From assembly GCA_001972305.1 (NCBI GenBank), contig BDDD01001791.1, positions 124,001 to 188,000 of the forward strand: 64,000 nucleotides of DNA. Direction: 5' to 3'. The notes beneath the pieces are model-generated. The model saw nothing but the letters and a program-made list of their open reading frames with translations, was not told where the DNA came from and did not search any database. The DNA comes from Cephalotus follicularis. Its lineage: Eukaryota; Streptophyta; Magnoliopsida; Oxalidales; Cephalotaceae. The first letter of the stretch is position 1. Each line of letters begins with the position of its first letter. Shown here piece by piece: positions 35,201-47,015 of the stretch. Position numbers and translations under genes: made by a program.

Positions 35201-35456
35201 TTGCAATGATTTGGGCTCGCGACACGTGGCCCGTTAGCTGGGACAAACGCAGACGAGGAGGCAGGTTTCGATCCTCTACCAAGGCATGTTCAGCTTTGTG
35301 CAGAGGACCGTCCAAAGCAATACCTTTGATCTCGGCTCACTCACGAGTGGGAAAGCTAGCAGGAAGCTCTGCAGAGGAATCTGGCATGAGCCACGGCTCT
35401 TAACTCTGATCCTTCTCCTCTGACCAAGGCCAGAGAAGAAGGACCAGTGGGGCATA
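35201..35456 (+). other. Retroelement 3' internal segment with polypurine tract
   Basis: GC-richer than its surroundings. It ends in a purine-rich stretch AGAGAAGAAGGACCAGTGGGG just left of LTR copy 2, which fits a plus-strand priming tract. Confidence 0.45.
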
Positions 35457-36482
35457 TGATATGAGAAAAATCTGTTTATATTAAGAAGGACACATGTCCT
35501 CCTTGGATAAAACCACGTGTCCAGAGGTCTCATTTTTTAAGCCCACACGAATACGGATCAGAGGAGGCTTAGTAAGGCGACTCACAGTAGCAATCTAGCA
35601 AACCCTCGCCAAACACCTGGGCCAAGGAGAGCTAGCTTAACCAAGGGCGCACCACGGGACGACAGAGCCGAGGACCACCTCTGCCCAGGAGCTTACTTAG
35701 AGTACAGACCAGATGACCTCCTTCAGGGCACCGCTGCCGAGGACGTCCTCTACCCGGAGTGCCTATCGAACACATAGCAGAGGACGTGCCCCCACTGCAT
35801 ATATGCCGAGGACCTTCTTCTCAACAGTATCCAGAAAGACCTCGTCCTCGGACGTATGGTAGAGGACCCGGCGTCCTAAGCATGCACCACTGAGGAAGCA
35901 CCAGAAGATGAAGACCCAGGAGCGAAAGGGGAAACATGAGGCCCATCACCTCGGCAACAGTACCATGGTTCGCTTCCTCAGCAGCCCCGTGGCAGACGAC
36001 CCCCATTTCGTTTATGGGATAAGGGCATGAAATCTGCCTGATTTCCTGGGATTGCCTTCATCCAAATAAGGAAGTAGTGATATAACGAACTACCAGTAAG
36101 GGAAGTGGCGAGATATTTGGCGGAGATCAAGGGAAATGACCGAGATCCTTGGCATTTCCTTAGGGGACAGTTATGACCTCCTCATTTCACGCTCAAACCG
36201 TTACAGCTCAGCACTATAAATACTAGTTCAACAGTCTGAACAAAGGTCGGCTATTTTTACTCTCAAATAACATTGTTTTCACTGTGTAAAGACCTAACTT
36301 GAACGTCAGAGTGTCCCCCAAAGAACAACCTCCTGGACCTTCAACGTGTTTGTTTCTCTGTGCAGGGAAAGCATCAACAGCCATCATTTACTTGTTCCTC
36401 GGAGCATAAAACCAGCGTTCCCTTAAACAAATCAAGCCCTTACACGTAGGGTACTGTTGAGAAAAATATTTTTGCATCAATA
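35457..36482 (+). mobile_element. LTR copy 2 of the same family as copy 1
   Basis: About 1.03 kb from TGATATGAGAAAAATC to ATCAATA. It aligns with 28174-29047 in the same direction, about 7.3 kb away. It has a TATA box ACTATAAATAC near 36216 and multiple CCGAGGAC/CCTCGGAC repeats in U3. By eye the two copies look clearly diverged, so they are either an old pair or two different insertions. No matching 5-bp target duplication was found for the pair. Confidence 0.7.
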
Positions 36483-36933
36483 ATTATCATAAAAAAAAAT
36501 AAAATTAAAGTAAGAGAAAAGAAATTAAAGAATGTGTGTTGATGAAAATTTTTTAATTTCATAATTGCCTTTAACTCATATAAACTAATATAAAATGATT
36601 TAAAAAATATCTTTTTTTAATCAAACAAACACAAATTATTATATATGTTTTTTATTAACGTTCAAACCAAAAAAATAGTACTTATTATTTTTTCCTTTAT
36701 TTTATTTTACTGTTTATTATTACATTTATTTTTTCTAATAAACTTTCAAACGCATTAACTTAATAAAAAAAAGAAGTTATCACAGTGAACTCTTAATAAA
36801 ATAATGAGATTAACGAGTTCTAGTCTACTAGGCAGGATTTTGATTCTTTGAAGCAGTAGCAGTATTATTGTTAAACCACAGTTTTGATCACTAAAAAACC
36901 AAACAAAACCGTTTAGCTACTACATACACTACA
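36483..36933 (+). promoter_or_regulatory. Upstream region of NFD6-like gene
   Basis: AT-rich spacer with poly-A and poly-T runs between LTR copy 2 and the ATG at 36934. Presumed promoter and leader; no specific element is convincing. Confidence 0.4.
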
Positions 36934-38891
36934 ATGGCGTCTTCCAAGGTGATATCGAGATTATCATCATTGGCTCTCAAACTCAACAACAAACCTCTCT
37001 CTCCGCTCAAATCCACCTCTCACTCTCAACTCCGCATTTCTCGCGCCGTTTCACGGTCAATACGGATCTTTCTTACGTCATTTCCATTATTTTTTTTCAT
37101 ATATATTTTTTGGAATGCTTATTTATACGGAGTGTGTGTATTTGTTGTTCATTTGCGTGGTTAGATTACCCGTGGAATTGAGTAGCTTAAACTCGATGGT
37201 ACCGTTGCACAGCGCGGTAGCCTCGGCTCGTTTGGTGTCAAGCTTGTCTCTTGATTCTCAAAGCTGGGGATTAGTTCCTCAAGGTTTTGTTCCTGCCCCA
37301 TTATTGGAACAATGCTTTTATATTGCCTGTTGGTTGCAACCCGTAAATGTCGATGTGGTGTTTGTCGATATGCGTGTCAGATGATTGGTGCAGAACAAGT
37401 GTTTGTATGTTTGTCAAAGAGAAGCTAAGCCTATAGAAATTCTTCAATGGCATTTAACGTTTTGTCTAGTTGAATGTTTTGAGTTGGATTTATTATGAGC
37501 TATGGAAAGAATGTCCTTACTAGTATCAAGTGCTTTAGAAAGCCACCCCTTATGGCCATTTTGCGGTTAGATTAAGGAATCAATTGTCATTTCAGGAGAG
37601 AATCAACTAATTTGAAGTTGCTGTTTAACACTTCATCGCTGCACATCTTTTGTTGTTTTTCTCTAATTGTATTGTTGTAGTACTTAGCAGTATGAGCAGC
37701 AACCATTACGGATTAACATGAAAAATTCTAGGCATGTGATATAGTGATGTAGCTTAGGAAAGGTTCCATTGGCTACATGATTAGTGAAATCGAATGATCC
37801 ACACTAAAGGCCAATTTGCAGCTGTAAAGCTTGAAATCCTATGTTCTGGGTTTACATATATCCATAATTGCTGTAACTCGAACCCTCAAGAAATGGATTG
37901 GGCATGAGCGATAAGGCGTACGGATCTAAAATACCCAGTTACATCCTAATATAAGCCTTTATATATGATATTGATAGGCATATTTTCTTACCCCAAGTGT
38001 CTAAAATACCTTTAAACGAATAACTATTAATATTGCCCTTAAATTTACATAAAAATGTCCTGAAAGACATTCTAAAACTAACCCTAAGTTTGCAAAATAA
38101 TTTTTACACGAAATTCTTATGTAAAATGATAAAAAAAAAGGAATTATATCTGAAAGTGAAAGATCCACAAAAATCTTAGCAGATCTTCTTGTTCCCTTTT
38201 CTGCTTTCTATTTCTATTTTAATTACCTGTCTAGTGCTCCAAGAAATAGTTAGGTGAATTGTTGAAAATTCTTATTACATCATACACACAAAGGAAATTT
38301 AGAGGCCACAGAGACCCAAATGAGAAGCTGTATAAAGACATGGTAACTTTGTCACATTGAAACTGATTACATGGAAATGTTGGAATGATTCTCTATTTCC
38401 ATAGGGGTTGGTTTTAGTAATATGATTTCTCTGACTAATGCACATACAATTAGGTTTGTCATTGGCTGCTACTAGCCTACTAGATAGGCTTCAAATATAC
38501 ATGTGTGATGGGATGACTTTAGCATGTAAACCATGACTTGAGATATCAGAAAATCCTTTGATATTGCTATTTTACTAATGAATTTCTTTTGTGTTTCACA
38601 TAATATATTAATACCTATACTTTAGTTCTGTGTTGTTTGTTGCTAGAACTGTAAAGAAGATATGTATGACAGAAATTGTAAATAATCTTGGAGTTATATG
38701 GGCACCAATATACTGGTATTTATTTGTTTCTGAGTAAAAAAATTCACCTCATTTGAATTAGATTGGTTGTAAGTTGGTCTTGGATGAAAAAACATTAAGA
38801 GTGGTATCATGTTTCAAACCTTTTGTGACATCAAATATCTACATTCATACTTTGTTTGGTCTGCTTTCCAGGTATCTCAATGCCTTTTTGA
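36934..38891 (+). CDS. NFD6: NUCLEAR FUSION DEFECTIVE 6-like small organellar protein
   Basis: Exons 36934-37055, 37165-37283 and 38872-38891 give 86 aa. The N-terminus MASSKVISRLSSLALKLNNK is basic and Ser-rich with no acidic residues, as in mitochondrial or plastid transit peptides. The conserved family core follows: LPVELSSLNSMVPLHSAVAS, ARLVS and QSWGLVPQG. The tiny third exon adds ISMPF and a stop; a GISMP ending is known in this plant family. If intron 2 is retained, the frame instead runs on to a stop ending at 37384 (113 aa with a hydrophobic tail). Arabidopsis NFD6 is needed for nuclear fusion in the female gametophyte, and its protein goes to mitochondria; the molecular activity is unknown. 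Assignment rests on the core motif. Confidence 0.8.
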
Positions 38892-39773
38892 CCCCCTCTC
38901 TATGTAGAAAGTCTTCAGAGGAAGATGGATAGTGACGTATGGCTCATCTTGACTCTCTGTGTCTTATGATTTTAAAGGCAAGAGATATTGAAGATTATTA
39001 TCTTTAAGAAACAAAAGTTGCAATTGACGACAGTTAGTATGTTGTTTTCTTGTTGCTTTTTTCGTTTATCTTCATCTTTTCTTTTAAAGCTGGTTCTGTC
39101 GTTGAGTCTCAGTCTAGTTGAGTTTAGGTTCGTGATGCTGACTATGCATTATCTTATACCCGAGGTACACATGGTGGTTCTTTTAGCTTGGTATGGTTCC
39201 CTCTTGTCTGCAACGGTTCCTCATTTATTTGACCCTTTGGTGCAGCATGTTCTATTATTGTACTTGTAATATTGCTCACGTAAATGGGTAAATCATATAT
39301 TACAACCTGTTCTTAATATCCATTTCATAACCAGCTCATGTTCTTGACAATTTGAATTGAGACAGAGCGAGTGTATGGCAGAAAAGATCAGCCAATACAG
39401 TTGGGCCCAAAAGGGAGCTTAGGAAGCTAAAAGTTCGTGCTCGAAAGAAACTTTTAGCCTTATGCGGTAGTGCAGTACTACCTAGATCTATTGGTCATGT
39501 TAGCATTTATTAATATTATCATCTGCAAATTTTGTTCGATTTTGGGATAGAAATTTAGAGGGTATGTTAGGACATGGCCAATCACATTTTGCTGCTATAT
39601 CTGCCAATCACTTGAGGAAATTCATAAGCAGCAATTCCCGTGTAGATTGTTGGCATCATGAGTTGGCCCAAAGATCTATCCTTACATTAAAAGAGGAATT
39701 ATTCTTGGCCCAAAAAGGGATATATTTTAATGCTCAATCATCAAAAGTAATTTCTAATCAACGAATCTTACTT
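38892..39773. other. Downstream region of NFD6-like gene, possible transcribed remnant
   Basis: Probably holds the 3' UTR of the NFD6-like gene. Two stretches are open but unrecognised: about 39365-39510 (a basic segment with KRELRKLKVRARKK) and 39564-39778. The second is cut by the copia insertion. Neither matches a family I know, and both may be untranslated 3' exons or chance frames. Confidence 0.35.
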
Positions 39774-39778
39774 GGTTT

Positions 39779-40228
39779 TGTTGGAAATATTTATAAAATA
39801 TTGGGCTTCCATTAATTGTTATTTTTGTTTTATAAAGCTGGTAGGATAATGATCCGTGAGACGGGCTTATAGCTCAATAGCCCTTTAGTGATCTATTTTG
39901 TATGGGCTGGTGCACTTCAGGTTGTAGATGTGAGTTGTGGTTAGTGTGGGCTTTAGTGACCTAATGGGCATGATGGGAAGGCTCATTAGTGTTTACTATA
40001 TTTATGTCGGGCTAGGTCCCCTCTCCTGTCACCGCAAGTTGTTTTCGATTCCCATCTAAGAACCACATTCTGTCTGGTGAAAAGGAGGGGAAGACCTGTC
40101 TGTTTGATCTAGGATCGCACCGATTTGATATTCCGCTGCACAGTTGAACATGGCTAAACCAGGTACGATCCTTACTCATTAATTCTTGTGTTCTAATATC
40201 GCATATGATCCTATTATTTATTTCAACA
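39779..40228 (+). repeat. 5' LTR of copia element
   Basis: 450 bp, TGTTGGAAAT..TTTCAACA. Differs from the 3' LTR at three sites (around 39874, 39880 and 39933). Confidence 0.95.
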
Positions 40229-40230
40229 AG

Positions 40231-40242
40231 TGGTATCAGAGC
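40231..40242 (+). other. Primer-binding site (initiator Met-tRNA)
   Basis: TGGTATCAGAGC begins two bases after the 5' LTR. This is the standard plant copia/gypsy primer site complementary to the 3' end of initiator Met-tRNA. Confidence 0.95.
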
Positions 40243-41287
40243 GGTTATATGCGAATTAGGACCAATTTGTAGAATTATTATTGCAATTCACGTTTTCAAT
40301 TATTTCAATTTAGTCCCGAAATTTTAACTTGAAAATTGAAGATCAAAACGTGAATGATTTGTTTCGATCTCTAAAGGGTTTTTGTTCCTATCCTTAACCT
40401 CTTCGATTTGATATATAGATCATAAGTTTTTATGCCCCATAACCCGAGTTATATGAGTTTGAAATTTTCGGATCTTAAAATCATAAAATCGACTGAATCT
40501 TGATCTTCTGTTGTTGTTAATCCGATTTGTTGCATGATATATGTCTCTTGCTTGATATGGAACAAAACCGTGCCTTTTGATTCTGTTAAAACACTGTTTT
40601 TGGCCGGGAAATCGAACCAGAACCAGTTCGCCGTTTTAGGGTTCAAATCCGAACTTCTCTCTCCGATTTCATGTTGGTTTAGTCGAATTTCTGAAAAATT
40701 AATTTGGGGATTTTGATTATTGGACCATGCGCATAAAAACCCGACAAATTTCTTCCGATATGGTGGTCTGAATCACCGGATTGCGTCGGATCGCAAATCG
40801 GGTCAAAAAACGGGTCTGGCGGGTCAAAGTCGACCCGCCAGAGGAGGCTGGAGATTGAACAGTGTCATTAGGCAACGCCCACGCGCGTCCATGGGCCGTG
40901 CTGGCGCGTGGGCCTCGTTCCAAGGGCCTTTTGGGTCCAAATTTTTGGGTTTTCCCATTTTTCTCCGAGATAAAATTTTTGATAATTTTTAGTTATTTTT
41001 TCGGATAACATAAGTATTTATTTCAGAATAATATTCATAAAAATTAATTTAAAATAGTTAAATACTATTTTTTAGAAAATAATTTTTATGAAAATTTATT
41101 ATTATATATGAAGAATCATTTGACAGTAGTCACTCTCCCTATTTTAACTATTAATCTACTGTACTCTCTAATTTTGGTGTATACTTCACGTACGATTTTA
41201 ATATCTCTGTCAAGCAATCAATCACACATAATAGAAAATTAATATAAATATCAGGTTTGTATCTGATTAAGAAAACCTAGTGACCTT

Positions 41288-41378
41288 TCGGGGGCGCTGC
41301 CCCCGAGCCCCCGCCCGCTGAACGGGCAGCGGGAACCCCGTCCGCTCACCGGGGAGCGGAACCCCCGAACCCCCGAGC
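41288..41378. repeat. Cluster of GC-rich hairpins in copia leader
   Basis: A block of about 90 bp of almost pure G/C inside AT-rich DNA. It contains consecutive perfect stems: CGGGGGC-GCT-GCCCCCG, CCGCTG..CAGCGG and TCCGCTC..GAGCGGA. It lies about 1.06 kb after the primer-binding site, in untranslated leader. A packaging or dimerisation signal is possible but inferred. Confidence 0.8.
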
Positions 41379-41703
41379 GATAGGGTCATAGTCGTACTGT
41401 TGATATGTCGAAGTAAATACCAACTCTAACACTTCAAACTTGTTCGAATTTTGTACTATTACAACATGGATTGTTGGTGATCCAACGAGGTACATTTTGT
41501 TACAGTATCTCATTTTGTGGGATCACGTGCATACATTTTGACCCTAGTATGCACACTTACTTTGTGGGTGAGATTGTTTATACGTTCCGGTTTGAGTTGA
41601 TTCCATTTGTTCACGGTTACACCAAAGTGGACCATTTAGGAACTTTTGGGATTTTCTCATACTTTCGTTACGGAACGAAATCTGAATTATTACATTAAAT
41701 TTC

Positions 41704-41890
41704 CTGCCCAAAGGTGGTTATTTGGTGTTTTAATTTGGTGGTTTACATGGAACATTTTGTTGAGGGTGTGCATCGGTTTAGAGTGTTTTTCTGCCCAAAG
41801 GTGATAAACTATTCGAACATCGATGTATACTCGGTTGTTGGTTTCATGTAGGAAATCCTATTTGCATGTTATATTTTCTGCCCAAAGGTG
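41704..41890 (+). repeat. CTGCCCAAAGGTG motif at exact 87-bp spacing
   Basis: The 13-mer starts at 41704, 41791 and 41878, exactly 87 bp apart, with otherwise diverged text between. A fourth copy is at 43439, and a weaker one (CTGTCCGAATGTG) near 43342. Confidence 0.9.
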
Positions 41891-44800
41891 ATTATATAAT
41901 GATGCGCCTGGATTTTCATGATGAATATTGCTTATTTTGTTTTCAAGCATATTCAAATTAAAATTACCCACATTATTGACATGTTGTGATTTTTATTGTT
42001 ATCTTGGACAGTTTGTTTCTCTGTCAATAACATGCCTTGGTTTTTGCTTTTTTTATTATGCTATTTTTGCATAGTTTTCTTGATTTGGCATGATAAGTAT
42101 GACGTATACGATTTTTGACTTTGTTTGAGCCTATTATATTATGGTATGAAGTAAATGAATATGATGATTAATTTTTTTTTTTACGGATAAATAGGTTTTT
42201 TATATGAATACATGACATATTGAAAATATTTTTTTTAATATTTAGTCATGCTCAATTTTTCTATTTTTAACCTTATAGAATTATACATCATTCGAGTTGA
42301 CCATTATGCTTACGGTTATATTGTCTCGATATGTTTGTCACGCACACATGAAAGTGGGAGAATATGTAATTATTCATGTGTGTGAGTGTGCTTGGCAATG
42401 GTTAAAATAGAAAATTGTTAAAAATGAAACTTTTTATATACATGCATATTTAATATACTAATATTTATGCATGACTATTACAATATATTTATTGTATATT
42501 AAGTGAGGAATTCAATTTCAACTAAAATCATGGACATTCCGTCTACTATTTTTAAGGCCATCTATTTAGTTATTGAAATGGTGATTTTAATCAGTCAGTA
42601 AATTACAAATACAATCTTTTTGTTGGAACTTCCTTTTAGATTTTAAACTCATAATATGATGACTTAATTATGAGTATTTATTGAAAATAATGATTGTGTT
42701 TATATTGGATGTTTTTGGATAGTCATAAATATCTACATATGTTTTGATACATATATTATGAGTTATTGTATAATTCAATAACATGATAAGTTTTACTTAT
42801 TGTTAGTTGAAATTGTGTTTAAATTCTCATTATGTATAAGAAAAGAAAATCCCCTAAAGTTTTTAAAATATGAATGATCATATTTGTGTAATTGTTTCAT
42901 TCATATATGCTGATAACTATCATTCTGTTTGCACTTAACGACCTATATGATATACTTTTGAATATGCTTTTGTATGGTCATGTTTTGTTACATTTAAGTG
43001 TATCGGTACTATATTATGATTATAAAATACAATAGATAGTTATCTTGGGTTGAAAGATTTGAGCACGCTATAATTTTGTTGATATAGCATATGCGCTCAA
43101 CTATGAGGTTTTTATGTTGAATAATGCTTCTTAGTTTATTTGATTATGCTTGAGACTATGGTAAATATCATACTTATAGATACACATTAGTGTGTGGTGC
43201 ATTCTTTGTGTTTATAAGCTAAAGCATGAATTATTATGGACACGTATTTTTGTTCTTTGATGTCCATGAGAATAATTGAAGCATTATTATGAGATTTTTG
43301 GTTAACCTACTTTTATGATATCCTACTGTGTGTTATAATCTCTGTCCGAATGTGAGATTTTAACCAAGGCATTGGACTTTCATGCTGTGGATTTTATGGT
43401 TGACCTATTTTAGAGAATTCTACTGCAAGCTACATTCTCTGCCCAAAGGTGAGGTTGTAGTCAATGCATTAGGAGTCTCATTGAGTATCTTTCGTTATTA
43501 CGAAGTCAATGGATGGTCATCACCAATTTTGATTATATGTTTAAGTCTGATTTATGATGTACCTACAGTCTAATTTATTCTTGGATAATAATTGCCTTAG
43601 CAATTTTGTGTGTTTTGCTCCATGAGTCTATTTTGGTTTATGAGTCCATTTTGGACGTTATAAAAATATTGTGCCTTATTGTTATTGTGCCGAATAAAAT
43701 TGACTCCTTATTTTTAACACTTCCATAGGTCTTATGTAATTTATTTTAAAGAAAGTTTGGATGTGTTGTATCAATCATTTTGGGATTGATTGTGCTAGTA
43801 ATTATGTTTTTAAACATTTGTTGTAATCCAAACTTTCAGTGGTACTAATCTAGTATTAGTAATTATCATTTATTTGATCAACCGTTTTTCGTACATAAAG
43901 GCATTTGATTATTGTCTCTTTTACAAGCCTTTGGTAAAATTAGAGAGTTCAAATTCTTTTTTAAGAAAGGAGAGTTCTAAAAAATAATAAAGATTTATAA
44001 TTACCAATGAATAGTTGAATTTGTCAATTATGTTTTGACTTATTGTTTCTTGGTTCTTTTCAAATCAATTATTTTTATCTATCTTATTTTGAAACTTTAT
44101 AAATTTATCTTTTGTTATTTAGAAATGAAAAATTTATAAAGATGTATCTTCTTATACAAATTTGTTTTAACTCTTATTTTGTAAAGGATGATTGAATAAA
44201 ATGATTTTATATTGCATCAAGATTATGAAATTTTGAAACAATTTAGAGGTAAAATATTTTGTGAACAACTGTTTATATATATTTTAAGATTTGTGTGTAT
44301 AAACTGTTGATATAACAATTGAATCCTTTTGTATAATGTTTATACACTTTGAAAATTCACGTATATTTTGTGTTTATTGTGTATCCTATGTGTGTAAACA
44401 TCTTGATGCTTTTTGTGATGCATAAAATCAGTGGGAGTGTGGAGTAATGTATCATCTCGTGATAGTTATTATTTTGACAATCATTATTTTGGCAATTGAG
44501 TTAAAATTGAGATATTTTTCAATTTGTACTGTTTCACACTTTTGTGATAATTTTTGAAATATGTGAAGGCATAAATTAGTATACATATACTAAGTTTAAT
44601 TAAACACTTGACTGTTAGACACTATTGTATAATAGACTCTAATAGAGAAATATTATTTATTTCTTATTGCGTTGTCTAATCAGACTTGTTATGGTGATTA
44701 TTAGATCAAGGAATTAAGCCAATTGTGTTTTATTTTGAATCTCACTGAAGAGATAATTTAGGCTTTCATGATGCACTTGATCTGCGGGAGTTATTTCCTT

Positions 44801-45236
44801 TGTCATAACTGTGTGATGACATATCCATTGATATTATTGTTAACAACCATAATGGTTGGTGGTCATGTACCTATGTGGTATAAAAGGTTTCCGTAACTTT
44901 CGTAATGATACCACCTTTGTTAATAAAAGTCACTTTGTGGATAGTCATCTCTTTTGTGTGTTATTGATGACTTAATTATGTTGTTTATGCACGTAATGTT
45001 TGTTTTTACTGGTGAGCTCACATCATTTAAAGTCTCAAGATCCTAGGCATGACATTGTCGTATTGAAAATCCTTGAGGTACTAATGTTTAATTTCTTACG
45101 CATAATTATTTTGTCACAAATGTTGATGATTTTAAGGTATTACCTTATATATTAAGTGTGACAATATAGCTTCAATGTTCTTTACAAAAGAATATGAATT
45201 ATTCATATGGTGCTAAGTACACCAACCTTAAGTTTT

Positions 45237-45398
45237 TTTTTTAAGGTTATAGAGTGGGTTAAGCATGGTAATATTGTTTTTGATCACATTACCGTTATGG
45301 ATATGATTGCTGACCCTTTGACTAAGGGACTTGTGCCGTCTGATTTTGTTAGACATGTTGATAAAATGAACATGATAAGTTCCTTTGATGTACTTTAA
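45237..45398 (+). pseudogene. C-terminal relic of copia RNase H
   Basis: The frame reads VIEWVKHGNIVFDHI, then DMIADPLTKGL and FVRHVDKM before a stop at 45398. H(I/V)..DMIADPLTKGL is the well-known end of the copia polyprotein. Nothing of the RNase H catalytic core or reverse transcriptase is readable upstream, so most of pol has been lost. Confidence 0.88.
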
Positions 45399-46108
45399 CA
45401 GTGGGAGTTAAGCATATGTATGTTGGGACTTTATATGTCATGTTGTTTTCATATGCTCTGTTGTGAACTCCTATGTTTGGATTTATGATTTTATGATAAT
45501 TGATGATTATCGTTTTTGTTACTATTTATCATATATCCTGATTATGTGCACATTTGTGTTTATGATATATCATTTGGTTAAAATCCGGATTATGTGCACA
45601 TTTGTGTTTATGACATGTCATTTGCATAAAGTCTTGAGACTGGTGTCTGTCTTAAGCATGTTGTGTATGTCTCTCGATGACACCTTTTGTGATCCATGGA
45701 TATTTTGATCGAGACATACTGGCTTCCTTGGGAAGTCTTGAGATTTCTCATTTTGTTCAGAGAAATCAGATTTCTCATTTTGTTTCAGAGAAATCGAGGA
45801 CCGACAATGAATAGCATGGTTTGAGATCACATTTTGTATGCTATTTCATTGCCACACTACCACATCTAGATCCATGTCAATAAGGTTGTTGGCATATGTA
45901 ATCATGGATGGTTTTGTGTTAATAGCGACATAAAGACGCTATGGTTCTATGTTTGATGGCTTTATGAGACCGGATCATTTATGAAGTGATTGTCTCACGA
46001 TCATGTTTTGAAACTATGGCGCCAATGATTTAAAATTTTGTCATTCTACCAGAAAGTCGTTTTCTAAACTGTTTTTCAAATTCTTAAAACCACAATTAAT
46101 GTTGCCCA

Positions 46109-46118
46109 AGTGGGAGAA
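46109..46118 (+). other. Polypurine tract
   Basis: AGTGGGAGAA directly abuts the 3' LTR, the expected plus-strand primer of a copia element. Confidence 0.85.
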
Positions 46119-46568
46119 TGTTGGAAATATTTATAAAATATTGGGCTTCCATTAATTGTTATTTTTGTTTTATAAAGCTGGTAGGATAATGATCCGTGAG
46201 ACGGGCTTATAGCCCAATAACCCTTTAGTGATCTATTTTGTATGGGCTGGTGCACTTCAGGTTGTAGATGTGGGTTGTGGTTAGTGTGGGCTTTAGTGAC
46301 CTAATGGGCATGATGGGAAGGCTCATTAGTGTTTACTATATTTATGTCGGGCTAGGTCCCCTCTCCTGTCACCGCAAGTTGTTTTCGATTCCCATCTAAG
46401 AACCACATTCTGTCTGGTGAAAAGGAGGGGAAGACCTGTCTGTTTGATCTAGGATCGCACCGATTTGATATTCCGCTGCACAGTTGAACATGGCTAAACC
46501 AGGTACGATCCTTACTCATTAATTCTTGTGTTCTAATATCGCATATGATCCTATTATTTATTTCAACA
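46119..46568 (+). repeat. 3' LTR of copia element
   Basis: 450 bp, three transitions different from the 5' LTR. Followed by the target duplication GGTTT. Confidence 0.95.
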
Positions 46569-46573
46569 GGTTT

Positions 46574-47015
46574 AACCGGTAAGACTTTTGGTTCTAAAAT
46601 GTCAGAATTTGAGTTTAATTCATAAGAACAATCAGTTTATGCTGTAATGGAGAGCATTTGGTTTCAGTTATCTCCTTGTTATAGTATGCGTTAATTTAAA
46701 ATAATTAATCGACCACTTTTGATTAAGTGGCATTCAAATTCAACTTTAATATGGGACGGTACAATTCCCTTTCGCAGATACGAGGTTCTCTTGGGTTATT
46801 TCGCAAACAGTGGTAAGCATGTACAGACTACAGAGGTAGGACTGGAATTCCAATATTGACCATGGCAGGGGCCCGCATTCTAATGACCTGGTACGTAGAG
46901 TAGAAATCCGCAAATTCAATCAAAAGTGGAGGACATTCTTGTAATTTTAACTTACCCATATTATTATATATCATCATTATCTAAAGTTGATAGAGAGCTG
47001 TTCCAACGGCCACAC
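46574..47015 (+). promoter_or_regulatory. Remaining upstream region of PRORP gene
   Basis: About 440 bp between the transposon and the ATG. The frame is open upstream from 46926, but that part looks like leader. Presumed proximal promoter and 5' UTR. Confidence 0.45.

Larger units (their letters stand above)
39774..46573 (+). mobile_element. Young, gutted Ty1/copia LTR retrotransposon
   Basis: The element itself spans 39779-46568 (6,790 bp). Its two 450-bp LTRs (39779-40228 and 46119-46568), both TG..CA, differ at only three positions, all transitions. A perfect 5-bp target duplication GGTTT flanks it (39774-39778 and 46569-46573). A primer-binding site for initiator Met-tRNA and a polypurine tract are in place. 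The inside (5,890 bp) is AT-rich and lacks gag, protease, integrase and reverse transcriptase frames; only the end of an RNase H domain remains. It therefore looks like a non-autonomous derivative that was mobilised in trans. It lies between the NFD6-like gene and PRORP, ending about 440 bp upstream of the PRORP ATG. Confidence 0.95.

Noticed and set aside
39360..39778. Upstream 5' exons of PRORP
   Set aside because: No frame or phase connects them to 47016 and the content matches no PRORP N-terminus; the ATG at 47016 already starts a credible protein.
40231..40242. tRNA gene fragment
   Set aside because: The 12-mer is the retrotransposon primer-binding site next to an LTR; no cloverleaf surrounds it.
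46926..47015. Earlier in-frame ATG for PRORP at 46926
   Set aside because: It would add 30 residues that resemble leader sequence in front of the clear transit peptide; the ATG at 47016 is preferred, though not proven.
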